Assembly (NCBI GenBank): GCA_026419775.2
Contig: JAOPGA020001590.1
Coordinates: forward strand, 1-23,510
DNA from: Acrasis kona
Lineage: Eukaryota; Heterolobosea; Eutetramitea; Acrasida; Acrasidae
Length of the DNA stretch: 23,510 bases
Direction of reading: 5' to 3'
Shown here piece after piece: positions 10,386 to 21,153 of the stretch. The translations under genes and the position numbers were made by a program. A model generated the notes under the pieces. The model saw only the letters and a list, made by a program, of their open reading frames with translations. It did not search any database and had not been told where the DNA came from. Each line of letters begins with the position of its first letter. Within the stretch, counting starts at the first letter, position 1.

Positions 10386-11953
10386 TTATGGTACAGTTAA
10401 AAAGTTTTGATCTTGTGCTCGTCCTTCAAGTTCTACAACCTCTGTAGATCCCTTTCTTTTGTACAAATGTGTTATGTAATGCAGGTATTTGTGATTTTCG
10501 GATCCATCCATACACTTCTTCTCCGAGAAACCAACTTCCTTCTTCAGATTTCTCAACTCAGGCGAGGGCAGCACCGTATTAATAAAAACTCCGAAACCAG
10601 TCAACATCGATAAACCCCCGAGGAGGATAATCGAAAATTGATCGAAAGTGATTAGGTAAGATAACAGCAATGAGAAGGAAAGTCCAAAGACGAGCTCGTC
10701 CGAGGTCTTGTACTTGGTGTCGTACGATAGAGAAGCAGACACAAAGATTCTTGAAAGAAGCATGAGGGGAACGAAGAACCACGATTCCGTCGTGCCGCTC
10801 AAATACAAACACATGAAACACAATGCACTTGATGTATGGCATGTTAACTTCATCATACTGCTCACTTTAGAAGGAGTCACAAGGAGTGGAGAAATCACAT
10901 CTCCTGCACAGAAAAGCAGAACTTTCATTACACCAAACACTCCTGAAGTGTTCGTAACAGACAGAAACACAAATGTAGTCAAATTCATGATTGCAGCCTC
11001 CAGTGTGGTGAATAGCATCTTGTATGAAATGTTCTTTGGTTTGATTATACATGAGGACGGCTTTGCTCGTAATACTTTTGTGGCCTCTTGCACTATAACA
11101 GTCTCGTTCACATCACTCGTCAGAGAGATGCACGGTACATCTGCTCCTTGGATCTTGCTCTCAAGTAGTTCAGAAAGATTACCTTGTAAAGTAGGTTTGT
11201 CGTTTAGTGATATCATGTCCCTTAGTAGTTCTTCAGCCTCATTGAATTTTTCACTTAAGAGCAATTGAGAAAGACTTTCTGGAATCAAAGGGGAGCACAT
11301 TAGCACTACAATTAGTGGTGTCAACCGAATCATTGTGAGTACTTTTGATCCTGTTGTTGTGAACCGGTAAATTAGCAATGATATTTGTAAGGAAGGATGT
11401 TGCGACAGCCATTCGTGAAGGTAGGTGTGAATAATAAAACTCAAGAGCCATGTTGAACTCAGGGCTGTTATGTACGTTTTATGCTTGTTTGACGGACTGA
11501 ACTCCTTGACCAGGGACAATAACGTATACAATGTACAAGTGACCGCGGCATTTATGAACACCGAAGAAGGTATGATGGTTTCTGGAAGAAACTGTAATAG
11601 CAGTGCGGACACGAGGCTGTAATAAAAGAGGGACTTTCTTGTTGTTCTGTTCTCACAATACTTCCAAAGTATGGTGCCCAGTGTAATTCCCTTTGGAAGT
11701 TAGATTTGTTCATCATGTTTAATTGTCCTACCAATAAAAACAATAATATTTGGTTCTTGTTTGAAAAGTCTGTTGTGGATAACCTCGCCCCAAAGCAGAA
11801 AGAAGTTGTGAAAGTTATTGATAGTATTAACATTTGAAAATTCCCAAAGCCAGCGTGTTCTACGGCATCTTTGCATGAATAGGTTTGTGTCTCTTGACCG
11901 AGATCGATGTAGAGGCTTGTTGGTGATGATGGTCTTCTAGGAAGCTTCATCAT
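10386..11953 (-). CDS. Major facilitator transporter, SV2/organic-ion type
   Basis: The protein has 508 residues from exons 11953-11732 and 11690-10386. The 41-nt phase-0 intron restores a TM2-loop-TM3 sequence (GITLGTILWKYCENRTTRKS), the degenerate form of the G-x3-G-x3-G-x3-DR-x-GRR signature. The N-terminus has the family lead-in SCKDAVEHAGFGNFQ. After TM6 comes PESLSQLLLSEKFNEAEELL, the P-E-S-x-R-W-L-x-G-K-x-x-E-A-x-x-x-L motif of SLC22/SV2 proteins. Several hydrophobic segments follow, then a charged C-terminal tail of about 60 residues. The substrate is unknown; organic ions or solutes at the plasma membrane are typical. The loop signature is weaker than usual (ENRTTRKS), so the copy is divergent. 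Its stop is 7 bp from that of MCM3. Confidence 0.85.
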
Positions 11954-12254
11954 GTTTTGTGTAGGAATCTATTCATTAGATCCTTCTTTTTAAGGACAAT
12001 TGCTGTTAATAAATATCCGATTAATTTTGCCTTGAAAAGACCATCACAATGTCACAATTGGTCTTCGCGAAAATATATCAAGTGGTTGACTGTAACTTGA
12101 CCATATTGAGCTACAGTCTAAGTTTACAGTCCTCAGATCAGGACATAGGTGCTCTTATTTTGGTTATCTAAAAACTTAGTATGAAATGTAAGCCTTTTAA
12201 ATTATAAACCCATGAAAAGCTTAAGGTTTTTTGTTCGATCTATAAAAAATCAAA
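11954..12254. other. Intergenic region, promoter of the MFS gene
   Basis: I see no gene in this AT-rich stretch. It should hold the promoter of the minus-strand transporter and possibly of the damaged gene at 12255. A GACTGTAA / TTACAGTC inverted pair sits around 12087-12140. TATAAAAAAT at 12241-12250 looks TATA-like but lies very close to the next ATG. Confidence 0.35.
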
Positions 12255-12914
12255 ATGTCGGTTGAAGTTGAATATCCACACATTCTAAAAAACGAACCCG
12301 TTACGATGCATTTGTGCAACAAGTATACATACCAACTATAGCGTCTAGAAACATTGATTGGTCAGGAATATATCAAAAAAGTTAAAGACACTCACTTTAC
12401 AGACATCATGATGATTCTCTCCAAAGTAAGAACAACTTTCCTGTACGCCGTGATACAGAAGGAGTCGCTACAGAGTTTTCGGTTCACTTCACAAAAATCG
12501 ACCCGGACATAAGCGAAAAAGTGTTACCCACAACGGAAACTTTTGCATCCATGAATGAAATGCAGAATTACCTTTTATTCAGTAATCATAAGAACTATTT
12601 ATGGGAGTTGGAGGTTATCGACACTACCAAAAGCACTCAAACTAGATTATCATGGGTCCCATATCTTTGGACAAGAAATTATTCTAACCACACTCAAGTC
12701 AATAATTAAGTTAATAGCCTTCCTTACGAGCTCTGCAGCCTGAGATGTGGTGTCGAATTAGGGATGATTTTTTGATCATCCAATAATTTATTTTATGAAA
12801 GAACGAGGAAAAGAGAAATAAATACCGGATGCACAGGATTATATCGATTATAGTGAAGTAGACGAGGATGGTCTCGAAGATTATTTCTTTAAAACTAGAA
12901 GCAACAAACAATGA
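12255..12914 (+). pseudogene. Damaged or intron-broken gene, family unknown
   Basis: An ATG at 12255 opens 28 codons that stop at TAG, after which the same frame continues with RLETLIGQEYIKKVKD. A plausible 33-nt intron (GTAAGA...ACAG) begins at 12427. Then a different frame reads FSVHFTKIDPDISEKVLP and NHKNYLWELEVID, and a third reads DYHGSHIFGQEIIL. The tail DAQDYIDYSEVDEDGLEDYF ends at TGA, 12914. The pieces read like one real protein, but I could not join them with introns of the usual size, and the first TAG interrupts apparently continuous coding. I call it a likely pseudogene; an unusual intron pattern is the alternative. The family is not recognised. Confidence 0.45.
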
Positions 12915-13177
12915 ATAAAAATATCTTTAGTCAAGAAATTTGTTGTGAAAGGTTTCTCTCCAAAAATTGTCTGTTTCGTTATGTTTTTTTCATGCAGAAA
13001 GTGTGTAATGTCCATCAAGAATGCGTAATTTCAATGAATGTTTCGAATCATGATAATCTGCGCGATTTTCTTCATGGAGTAGAGGACGTTACCGAAAAAG
13101 GTGGATTTAACACGCGGTTGGAGCGAGGTGATACGCCGGAAATGATTTTTGAGTTGAGGAGGAGGCTTTTGACCTAA
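12911..13177 (+). CDS. Hypothetical ORF with basic C-terminus
   Basis: An 88-residue frame runs from the ATG at 12911, overlapping the stop of the preceding remnant, to TAA. The first third is rich in Phe/Cys and unconvincing. The second half (LRDFLHGVEDVTEKGG, then RGDTPEMIFELRRRLLT) looks like genuine helical protein and may be an exon whose acceptor is the TGCAG near 12996. No family is recognised. Confidence 0.3.
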   Translation: MNKNIFSQEICCERFLSKNCLFRYVFFMQKVCNVHQECVISMNVSNHDNLRDFLHGVEDVTEKGGFNTRLERGDTPEMIFELRRRLLT

Positions 13178-13576
13178 AACTAGCCTTATAAGGGTTAATT
13201 AGCCCCGCTCTCAATTCCAAAAAACCCTGGTGTATGGTCGTGGTGGTTTTCCACAAATAACTCTTATCACGCAACTTCATGCTCCAATGATTGTACAGCA
13301 ATACGTGCTCTAATTTTGGCTCTCTATTCTTCTATATATTGTCTTTTCATTTCCCACCCTCTTCCAAACCTTTCAGATACAAATCGAAACGCTTTAGTCG
13401 CTTTAGTTGAAGAGGTATCTAGTAATTTAAAATACAGAGTGTCCTTGCTCATTCTTCATCCATTCTATATTGCTCCTAAATGTAATGGACTCGTTCCCTC
13501 TACCAAAATACAGCGTATGATCAGGGTCAATTCATCATAATCTCTTGTATTGTCTTGTAACAGTAAACTCGTTCGA
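13178..13576. other. Intergenic region upstream of the kinase gene
   Basis: There is no convincing gene. A 74-codon plus-strand frame at 13316-13540 has no ATG at its start that I could confirm and no protein-like features. The region probably holds the promoter and leader of the kinase gene; TTGTAACAG at 13555-13563 could be a leader splice acceptor. Confidence 0.35.
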
Positions 13577-14755
13577 ATGGAATTCCCCACACCTGAAAAT
13601 GTCAGGTGGTTGTCATCAGTTTTAGAGCAGACCACTGGAAAAACTTGCGACGTTCAAACAGTTTCAACAGTAGAAGGCTCACTAGTGTCAGGTCCACACT
13701 CAGACACAGCTAAAATTCAATTAACATTCAAAGATGAATCACAATCCCTTCCACGTACATTATATTGGAAAAAAGTAATCGTCAAAGATCTACCACACAA
13801 GGCATCATATAAATTATATCGTGACATTTACTCCTATAAAACGGAAACATCTTTTTACCAATATTTTGCTCAAAAGTTAACAGAGAGGAATCTAAGAGTG
13901 GCCAAAAGTTATTTTGTAGAAGAAAATTTTGTTTCACACAATCTTGAACAGTCACACTTCCTATTACTTTTAGAGGATTTATTTGCACAGGGCTTTACTC
14001 AACCTCATGTTTTATATGAGCGCAAGCATGTTTTCTCGTGTCTGAGATTTCTCGCTCGCTTGCACAGTACTTTTTGGAACAAAACAGAACAAGTGCAGCA
14101 GTTGTTGTGGCCTGAAGGTAGTTATTGGAATTTAGAGAAGCGCCCCAAAGATGAGCTTACCAACCTTCACATTACGTGGCCGCAACTTTGTGAAAGATTT
14201 TCAAACGAATTTAAAAATAAAAATTTTCGTAGTCTTGGTTCCTTGTTACAAAAATGGTCACCGTGGGTCACTGAACAAATGGCACAAATAAAAGACCGTA
14301 CCTTGATTCATGGTGACTTTAAAAGCGCAAACATTTTTTTCCGTCAGGACGATAATGCAGCTATACAAGTCGCTACCATTGATTATCAATGGAGTGGTGC
14401 TGGGGCTGCAATTAAGGATGTAATGTATTTAATAACAAGTACGCACAATATTGGTTTGGGTGTTGATAATTGTAAACTTGAAAAGGAGTTCTTAGGTGTG
14501 TATTGTGCACTTTTGAAGGAGTATGGAGTTCAATATGATGTTGAGGACGCACTTTATCATTTTAAACTTGCGTCCCTTGATCATGCAAGGATTATCATGG
14601 CATACTTCCTTAACGGTGCTACGCCGGAATCTCTCGAGAAGGCATCCAGTGATCCTGGGGAAGTGGGATATTGTATCTCAGTACCTCACTTGGTGTCGTT
14701 GTTGGAGTATTATATAATGCTATTTGATGAAATTGAAAACAAATTTAGTCAGTAA
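13577..14755 (+). CDS. CHK/EcKinase-type small-molecule kinase
   Basis: The protein has 392 residues and no introns, starting at the ATG at 13577 (the frame extends upstream without ATG). It has the aminoglycoside-phosphotransferase/protein-kinase-like fold of the EcKinase (CHKov, DUF227-like) family. The ATP-side half includes TLYWKKVIVKDLPHK and the hinge-like FLLLLEDLFAQG. The catalytic loop is LIHGDFKSANIFF, with H245, D247 and N252, and the metal-binding aspartate D269 is in TIDYQWSGAG, followed by KDVMYLI. These enzymes phosphorylate small molecules such as ecdysteroids or choline-like compounds; the substrate here is unknown. It converges on TAF2 with 134 bp between stops. The lack of introns contrasts with intron-rich MCM3. 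Confidence 0.9.
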   Translation: MEFPTPENVRWLSSVLEQTTGKTCDVQTVSTVEGSLVSGPHSDTAKIQLTFKDESQSLPRTLYWKKVIVKDLPHKASYKLYRDIYSYKTETSFYQYFAQKLTERNLRVAKSYFVEENFVSHNLEQSHFLLLLEDLFAQGFTQPHVLYERKHVFSCLRFLARLHSTFWNKTEQVQQLLWPEGSYWNLEKRPKDELTNLHITWPQLCERFSNEFKNKNFRSLGSLLQKWSPWVTEQMAQIKDRTLIHGDFKSANIFFRQDDNAAIQVATIDYQWSGAGAAIKDVMYLITSTHNIGLGVDNCKLEKEFLGVYCALLKEYGVQYDVEDALYHFKLASLDHARIIMAYFLNGATPESLEKASSDPGEVGYCISVPHLVSLLEYYIMLFDEIENKFSQ

Positions 14756-14889
14756 ACATGTTTAAGAATAAAATTTTGTTAGCTGAAGAATTTGCCACTG
14801 GTTGCATACAACATACTACAACTGAATGTCCAGGTTTAAAATGTTTATTAGAATAATTGTACACACGTAATCAAATAAAATCTTTATTT
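14756..14889. terminator. Shared 3' region of two convergent genes
   Basis: AATAAAATT at 14767-14775, just after the kinase stop, is a likely polyadenylation signal for that gene. The AT-rich stretch next to the TAF2 stop probably holds the opposing signal. No other element is seen. Confidence 0.4.
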
Positions 14890-17800
14890 TCAACCTCGAT
14901 ACACATCCAGCCTCAATACTTGATTTTGTTCATTCACGCCCGCATTTTTAAACATTTCCGGCAATTTGAACTCTGGATCAACTCTGGCCCAAATATTACA
15001 CTCTTCTGCAAACCTTGGCCTGGCATCCTCTTCGGTAGACGCCAGCGTAGGTCCATAAGGCATCAATATGCTATTGTCCTGACACCAAAAAGCCAAATCA
15101 CCAACTTCGACCACAATCTTGCTAGTATTCTTCTCCAACTCTGTTTTTATTCTTTCGCAACCAGCAATGATGCAATCACCAAAAACACCCTTGACGTCGC
15201 ATTCGATGGGTAAATTTCTCCAAATCAAATCTGCAGTTCTGGTCGGCAGCAACGTCGCGGTCACCTTAATGTCATAAACCGAAATCTCCACCGTCCTCTC
15301 GTCCAGCGTGACGGTGTGTTGCGTGGTGGCCATGTCCTTTCCAAGATAGGCCTCGCCCAACGGAATGTAATTATTGCTAATCACCCTTCCAATCACATAA
15401 CATTTCTCTGTCAATGCAATCTGACCCTTTTTTTGATCTTGTAGCAATTCGCTCTTTCCGCTCCCAATGATGATGCTCTTTTGTTTTTCCCAAAAGGCAA
15501 CCTCTCCGTAGGAAATGGTATTCCTGTACCAATCGGATACTTCTGGCGACGAATTGTCGAATGCATTGGGATCCCATTCGAAATTATCTCCCATGCTGAA
15601 TACCACCAACGCACCATAGAAACTAACCCTACAACAAATGGGCGTTATTTTTTGTAACGATTCGATCCATTTCTTGAATGGCGCCAAGTGATGATAGGCA
15701 TCAATGTGAATTTGTAAATTGTCCAATTCATGAAACGTGGCGACGAATCGCTTGCATCGTTGAATGTGAACGGAATGAGGTCCCAACGTCTTGTTTAAAT
15801 TCTTGACCTTGTATAAACAATCAGCGAATACATTACATGGTTCGTACAATCTAATTTCGTTCGATTTGCTGTAAATGGTTTTGCTGTATCCTATGCACAA
15901 TCCATTTCCTTGTACCCAGTACGCTAATTCGCCGTTCTTGACCAACGATCGTTTCGAATCTTCTGGTTGCACCATCTCCATTCCTGGCAATTCGAAATAA
16001 ATCAAACCCTTATCGCCCTGTACTCTTGGCGAGGTGATTGGTAGGGACCGAAAGAGCGCATTGCCCGTCGGGGTGTTATCCATGATTGCATAAATTGCAA
16101 CGTTGCATTCGGGCATGGAGATGCAAATCAAATCGTCCCATGCATCGGGTAATTGTTTTCTAGAAATGCGTTCCTCCGATCTAGCGTCCATGAGCGATTT
16201 TTCTTGAACGGCTGGAGATTTGTTGGTCGATGACGATGACGAATTTGAAATGGGCGCTAATGGTTGTTGGACGATTGTGGTTTGACCGCCACCAGTGATT
16301 TTGATTTTTGGCGTTGCTGTTGCCGTGATTGGTTCGTCATCAGCGATGGATGAATGGTGATGATGAGTAATTGTGATGGGCGCCAAATTTGTTTTTTTCT
16401 TTTTTTTTGTTTGTTGTGGTTGTTCTTGATCGCTACTATCCTGCGTATCTGAATCCTCTTGAACTCTCTTTTTTGTTTTTTTGGGCGCGCTGAATGGTTG
16501 AGTGGCGGCGGTGGCGGTGGTTGATGGAGTGGGTGTGATGGGTATGGTAATGGACGTGCTCGTTGGTTGTTGAGCGTTATTGTTGTTATTGGCAGGAATC
16601 ACCTTCATGTCAATGTTGGCCACCGTCACGTGTTTATTGTAACAACGCGGTCTTGTTCCCCATATGGCATGATAGAGACGAGTCAACGCCGATCGTAAGC
16701 GTTGATCGTACAATGTGATGGTGGACCTGATCAAGTGCCATACGGCATCCACTGCTGGTTTGTTACTATCGTCGTTGGATCTGATTCGATTCAAGTAATT
16801 CACCAACGGACTGTACCTAATGTCCACGACGTTACTCGACTGATCCAACGGTTGTTGTTGTTGCTGTAGATTGCTCGCTCGTTGCACAGCATCGACCAGC
16901 ACGTTCACCATGTCGAATTTCAACCGACTCGGTTCCTGCGGATTGGTCATGATCTTCAAAAATGAGTTCATCACGTTGCTCAATCCAAATGTAACGTTGC
17001 TTAATTCTTGATGTCGATGCTGCATCACCTCTTCTTGTTTGTTCTGTTGTTGATCGTCGCCAGCTTCCACCATGCCAGCATTGCTGCTGATTTGGTTATC
17101 GCTCACTTCGTGTCTCGTGAATAATAATTTATCGCTGCTCATGATGTTCAATAACACTCGTAGAGCATCGACGCGTGCCGATGGATCGCACCACGGTCCG
17201 ACGTTATTTTTATCGATGCGATTACAAAACATCTTGTTGATCAGATCGAAATCGTAAACCATCATTCCTCCGCTGATCAAATTACCCATGCTGTCCAAAC
17301 AAGCGCACGTCACGACGCTTCCGTAACTAGGTAATAACTCGTCCATGGTCAATTGCTTTTGTATCAATTTGATCACCTTGTGTACCTCCGTGCTGTTGGG
17401 TTGCAATACGAGGCGACCCAACGCTTGAATCAACGCAGCAATGTGATGACTTCCGCTGTAGTGATTTCCGGAATCATCGTTATATTTGCAAATTTCGATC
17501 AAGAATTCATAAACTTCGTGGAAGGTTTGATCGTTGAGTTTCTCGTCGATAATGTTGGTGAGCGCGACCGGTATGGTACATCTCACAAAGTAATCCGTAA
17601 AATCATTAAATTGATTTGGTTTCAAGAATGTCATCTTGTTGTCGTAGAAACTCTTCTTGTAGTACTTGATCAAGCTCTCCATGGCTTGTTCCTTGAGCAA
17701 CCTTCCCCTGAACATGCTGCACGCTCTTGCAGCGGCCATCCTCACTCTATAAAAATAAGCTTTGCTGGCAATGATGGTCGCCAGCTTGGCGATGGCCTGA

Positions 17801-19763
17801 TCGTTCTTGTTATGAAAGTTTACCAGCGCCTCGATGGCATCCAGCTGTGCCACGACGTCTCTGTCCTTATCCAATTGATTGTTCCACATGGCTGCCTTCT
17901 GACTAAATTTCAACACTCTGATCCACTCCAATTCGGGATCCAATCGGATCCATTTCAGAGGAATTTCGATTCTGGTCCTCGTGTCCGCATTGGCGTTTCC
18001 CTCCTCTGCCATCTTTCTCTTTTGTTTTTTTCTTGGTTTGCTCATGATTGGAAATTCGCAATGATCGTCTTGAAGTCCGAACAAGTAATCGTACGTTCCT
18101 TCGTTCTCGTGAACTCTGACGGTGAGATTGCCCGTCAATCTCTTTGCATCGGGGTGCGAAGGAATTTGTTTGAGCTTAATGTCGATCACGCTGCGAGAAA
18201 CGTCGTAGGTGAAACTGGATTCGATCCTTGGTATTCCGGTGCTGTAGATCCAATAATCTGCAAAATGTTTCAAGTCGACCGAGTAATTCTTCTTGACCTT
18301 CTTCAAAAAGCTCTTGGTGGAAAGTAACCTGGCGCTGGTCTTGTCGAATTGTAACAACGTGCTCATTAGTTTCTTCATGTTGGTGGATTGGATCAACCGA
18401 TCGATCATGTGCATGACCAACGGTGCCTTCTTGTAGAGCAGCGGAGTGAAGAGTTCGGACGGATGCACGTATTGTTCGCAATACAAGGGTTGGATGTGAT
18501 CTTCTTGCATGTAGAGAGACTTGCTCGATTCGTAAATGTAATATTTCTTTTCGTTGCGTCCGAATTCTTTCGCGTAGAACGAGAGCACCAGGTGACCTGC
18601 TAATCCCACCAACAACCAACTGTCCGAAAATGTTTTTGGATAAATGAATTGACCAAAGTATTGTTGTGCGACGAGCGACGCCATGTTTCGTGTGGACTCC
18701 CATGTGTGATCGATGACTTTGCGCGGATGGATCTGACTGCTGTCGAGGACGGCCATGGTGCTGTAGCATGCTGTGGTGGTGTAAGCATCCTGGACGAATA
18801 CCATCTTGAACATGTTGGTGCAGTGGATGGTTTCGTACTTGACGTTGAGGTATTCTTCAAAGTAATTAAAGGCTGCGCTCACGAACGACGTGGTGTGTAT
18901 GATGTCCTCCTTGTCGTGATGTGGCAGGTAAAAGTAGGCAAGGTTCAAACCAGATGGTGTGGGATCCATCAATACTTTGAAAGGTCCAACCGCCAAGCAT
19001 ATACTGTCCGACTTGATGGCCTGCTTGCACTCAAAGTAACTAGTTTTTAATGTACCATGTTCGTTCTCTATTTGTTTTTCCAAATGACCGGTGGCTATGA
19101 TCATGGCATCGGGATGGGATGTTATGATGAGGTCGAAAGTGCACACTTGATTGGTGGTTGGAAACCACAGGTGTGGTGATGTGTATTGATTGTGTGTATA
19201 AAAATCTAACCGAAATGAGAAGTCAATAACGGACTTAACTTACGGGGAAGTACATCTTTGGCTTTTGAATTGACAAAGAATGCACCAGCCCTTGGTTCCA
19301 CAAGACTATAAAATAGACGAACCACAAATTGTGTATCTGTTAAAGTTCGTTTACGTTGGGTTTATCATTTTTGACTTACCCTTTGGAACGGGATCTCTGA
19401 ACGATATAGTTAAATGTCCTTTTTCATCAATATTGCATTCTTCTTTTTGCTCCCTAACAGCGTCCTGCAAATTATGTTCATGTTCACCACCGTTAATGTA
19501 TTTTGGATTGGTTTCGTGCGCGACAATTGATTGTGGATTATCTTCCAGTCCTTTTATCGAAACATCCGATATTCCTATTATTTTGTTATAGACTCGTTAA
19601 AATTTCGCGTAGTACGGCATTGTGTTGTCTGTATCGATAAGGTATCATGCTTGCCACTAGATGCTTGATATTTAATGTCGGTATAACCAGAGATAATGTG
19701 CTGTTCAAGATCTACATCCAAACATAATATCTGATGGAGGACCTTGAACACTTCCTTTCCCAT
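14890..19763 (-). CDS. TAF2: TAF2 fused to three cyclophilin-like domains
   Basis: TAF2 is the TFIID subunit that helps recognise core promoters in the nucleus. I infer 1583 residues from exons 19763-19616, 19574-19380, 19336-19244 and 19205-14890; introns are 41, 43 and 38 nt. The start MGKEVFKVLHQILCLDVDLE matches TAF2, and spliced FVVRLFYSLVEPRAGAFFV and PHLWFPTTNQVC match conserved strands. Residues to about 520 form the M1-aminopeptidase-like fold; the zinc site is lost (VAQQYFGQF at about 324), as in all TAF2. Helical repeats follow (ERDVVAQ equivalent: DRDVVAQLDAIEAL). A Thr/Gln/Lys/His-rich tail spans about 1018-1150, where TAF2 usually ends. The frame continues with three TM1367/DUF369-type cyclophilin-like domains (about 1172-1277, 1335-1425, 1458-1556), marked by GELAYW, GEVAFW and GDLAFW. 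The stop is TGA. Confidence 0.93.
14893..16152 (-). other. Triple cyclophilin-like (TM1367-type) region of TAF2
   Basis: This is the last 420 residues of the TAF2 frame. Domain A has NTPTGNALFRSLPI, GLIYFELPG, GELAYWVQGNGLCIGYSKT and EPCNVFADCL. Domain C has TADLIWRNLPIE, VEVGDLAFWCQDNSILMPYG, PTLAS and EECNIWARVD. Both follow the TM1367 order: N-T/A-x-A-x3-LPI, a strand pair, E-x-GD-x-x-YW-x-x-G-x-A-L-x-x-x-FGPTP-x-S and NVIGKI. Domain B keeps GEVAFW and YVIGRV but has lost the GPTPxS loop and the N-terminal signature. In prokaryotes this is a small stand-alone beta-barrel of uncertain function. Binding or scaffold use is my inference. Confidence 0.8.
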
Positions 19764-20167
19764 TTTACAAAGATAAAACTTGCCGTTAAAACACAAGACA
19801 CCAAAATCAAGGAAATGTTATACCCACTTTCAAGATAGGTCATTGTTTAGTAAAACACGAAAGGCCTCGTTATGATTTATACTAGCATTTGTAGTGGAAG
19901 AGATTATAAAGAATTTCGTTATCCAATCATATTCCATACATTTGAAGAAGTAAAAGATACAATCAAGAGATATTTTGACCGTCATTTGAAATAATACTTT
20001 TGGTTAAGTCAGTAGCGTTTTTTCGATTTCATCAGACCAGAGAACACGTATATATGCGGTAGGGCGTCCTATACGATATTAATGGGATAGAACCACGCAA
20101 TCGCCCACTGAAGTCACATAAATCATCCTGAAATTACTCGTGCGTTGACCAGATTTTGCAAAACAAA
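19764..20167. other. Upstream region of TAF2, with a 40-codon ORF
   Basis: The TAF2 promoter should lie here. A short plus-strand frame from ATG 19872 to TAA 19994 encodes 40 residues (ending EEVKDTIKRYFDRHLK) that look protein-like and could be an exon or remnant of a gene divergent from TAF2. No repeat or RNA gene is recognised in the rest. Confidence 0.3.
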
Positions 20168-20365
20168 ATGAACGAAATGTTTAGGTCTTTTGAGGATGCA
20201 TTCGCCAGCGACATGAGAGTCAGTCATGTATACAAAAACAAGAATAAAGAGGTACTGACAACAACGCAGATCAATTATCAGACAACATATGTTATTTTCA
20301 AAAGTGGGGATGATATCAAGTTAGAAATTGAGAAGAAGACAACGGCGGCTTTAGAGGTGAGCTAA
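20168..20365 (+). CDS. Hypothetical 65-residue ORF
   Basis: From the ATG at 20168 a 65-residue frame begins MNEMFRSFEDAFASDMRVSH and ends KTTAALEVS. Composition and the alternating helix/strand pattern look like real protein, perhaps the first exon of a longer gene, since the last codons (GAG then GTGAGC) contain a good splice donor. I could not find a matching downstream exon before the thioredoxin reductase remnant on the other strand. The function is unknown. Confidence 0.35.
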   Translation: MNEMFRSFEDAFASDMRVSHVYKNKNKEVLTTTQINYQTTYVIFKSGDDIKLEIEKKTTAALEVS

Positions 20366-20442
20366 GATTTCCAGGTAGATGTAAAATTGAAATCACTAAC
20401 GTGAAACTAAACAAACATCATATGAACCAAATTTACATTTTG

Positions 20443-20765
<323 letters not shown>

Positions 20766-21153
20766 TTTAATTATAAAGTTGGGTGGCCATCAGTTGACTG
20801 ATAAACAGTTACACAAACCAAACAACATACAACAAAGAAATGTCCACTGAGCAAGAAAAACTTTATACACACTTTTATCTCTTATTAAAACTAGTCGATC
20901 AAATCGCTACAAAAAGTATTAGAATATGATACCATCTTCACAACACTTGAATTAAGGCCACATGAACTTGTAACAACTGCATTTCCTGCCGATAATGTTG
21001 AATTCTTTGTTGCATTATCAAAAGTCAAAGACAAAGATGAGACAGTTTACACTCCAGTGTATTAAAAGCTGTATACAAGGTACAATTTACTCAATTAAAA
21101 TATCACTAATACATATCGTAAAGAAGTGAATTGTTGATGGTGAGAGACCAATA
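20766..21153 (+). other. Decayed or unresolved coding fragments
   Basis: An ATG at 20840 opens 29 codons (MSTEQEKLYTHFYLLLKL). Another frame, possibly entered through an ACTAG acceptor near 20894, reads about 55 protein-like residues (LEYDTIFTTLELRPHELV, DNVEFFVALSKVKDK) and ends at TAA, 21065. The two could be parts of one small gene, but I found no intron of usual size joining them. No family is recognised. Confidence 0.3.

Noticed and set aside
17353-18327. 324-codon open frame antisense to TAF2
   Set aside because: It lies wholly opposite conserved TAF2 coding sequence, its translation shows no domain, and its openness follows from the codon composition of the TAF2 exon.
19306-19379. Longer TAF2 intron 2 ending at TATAG (19306)
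   Set aside because: It puts the next exon out of frame with the conserved WFP segment. The acceptor AACAG at 19337 keeps the frame and adds the conserved strand FVVRLFYSLVEP.
14890-19763. TAF2 as an active M1 aminopeptidase
   Set aside because: The HExxH zinc site is replaced (VAQQYFGQF) and the GAMEN-type loop is not conserved; HEAT-like repeats and flanking motifs match TAF2.
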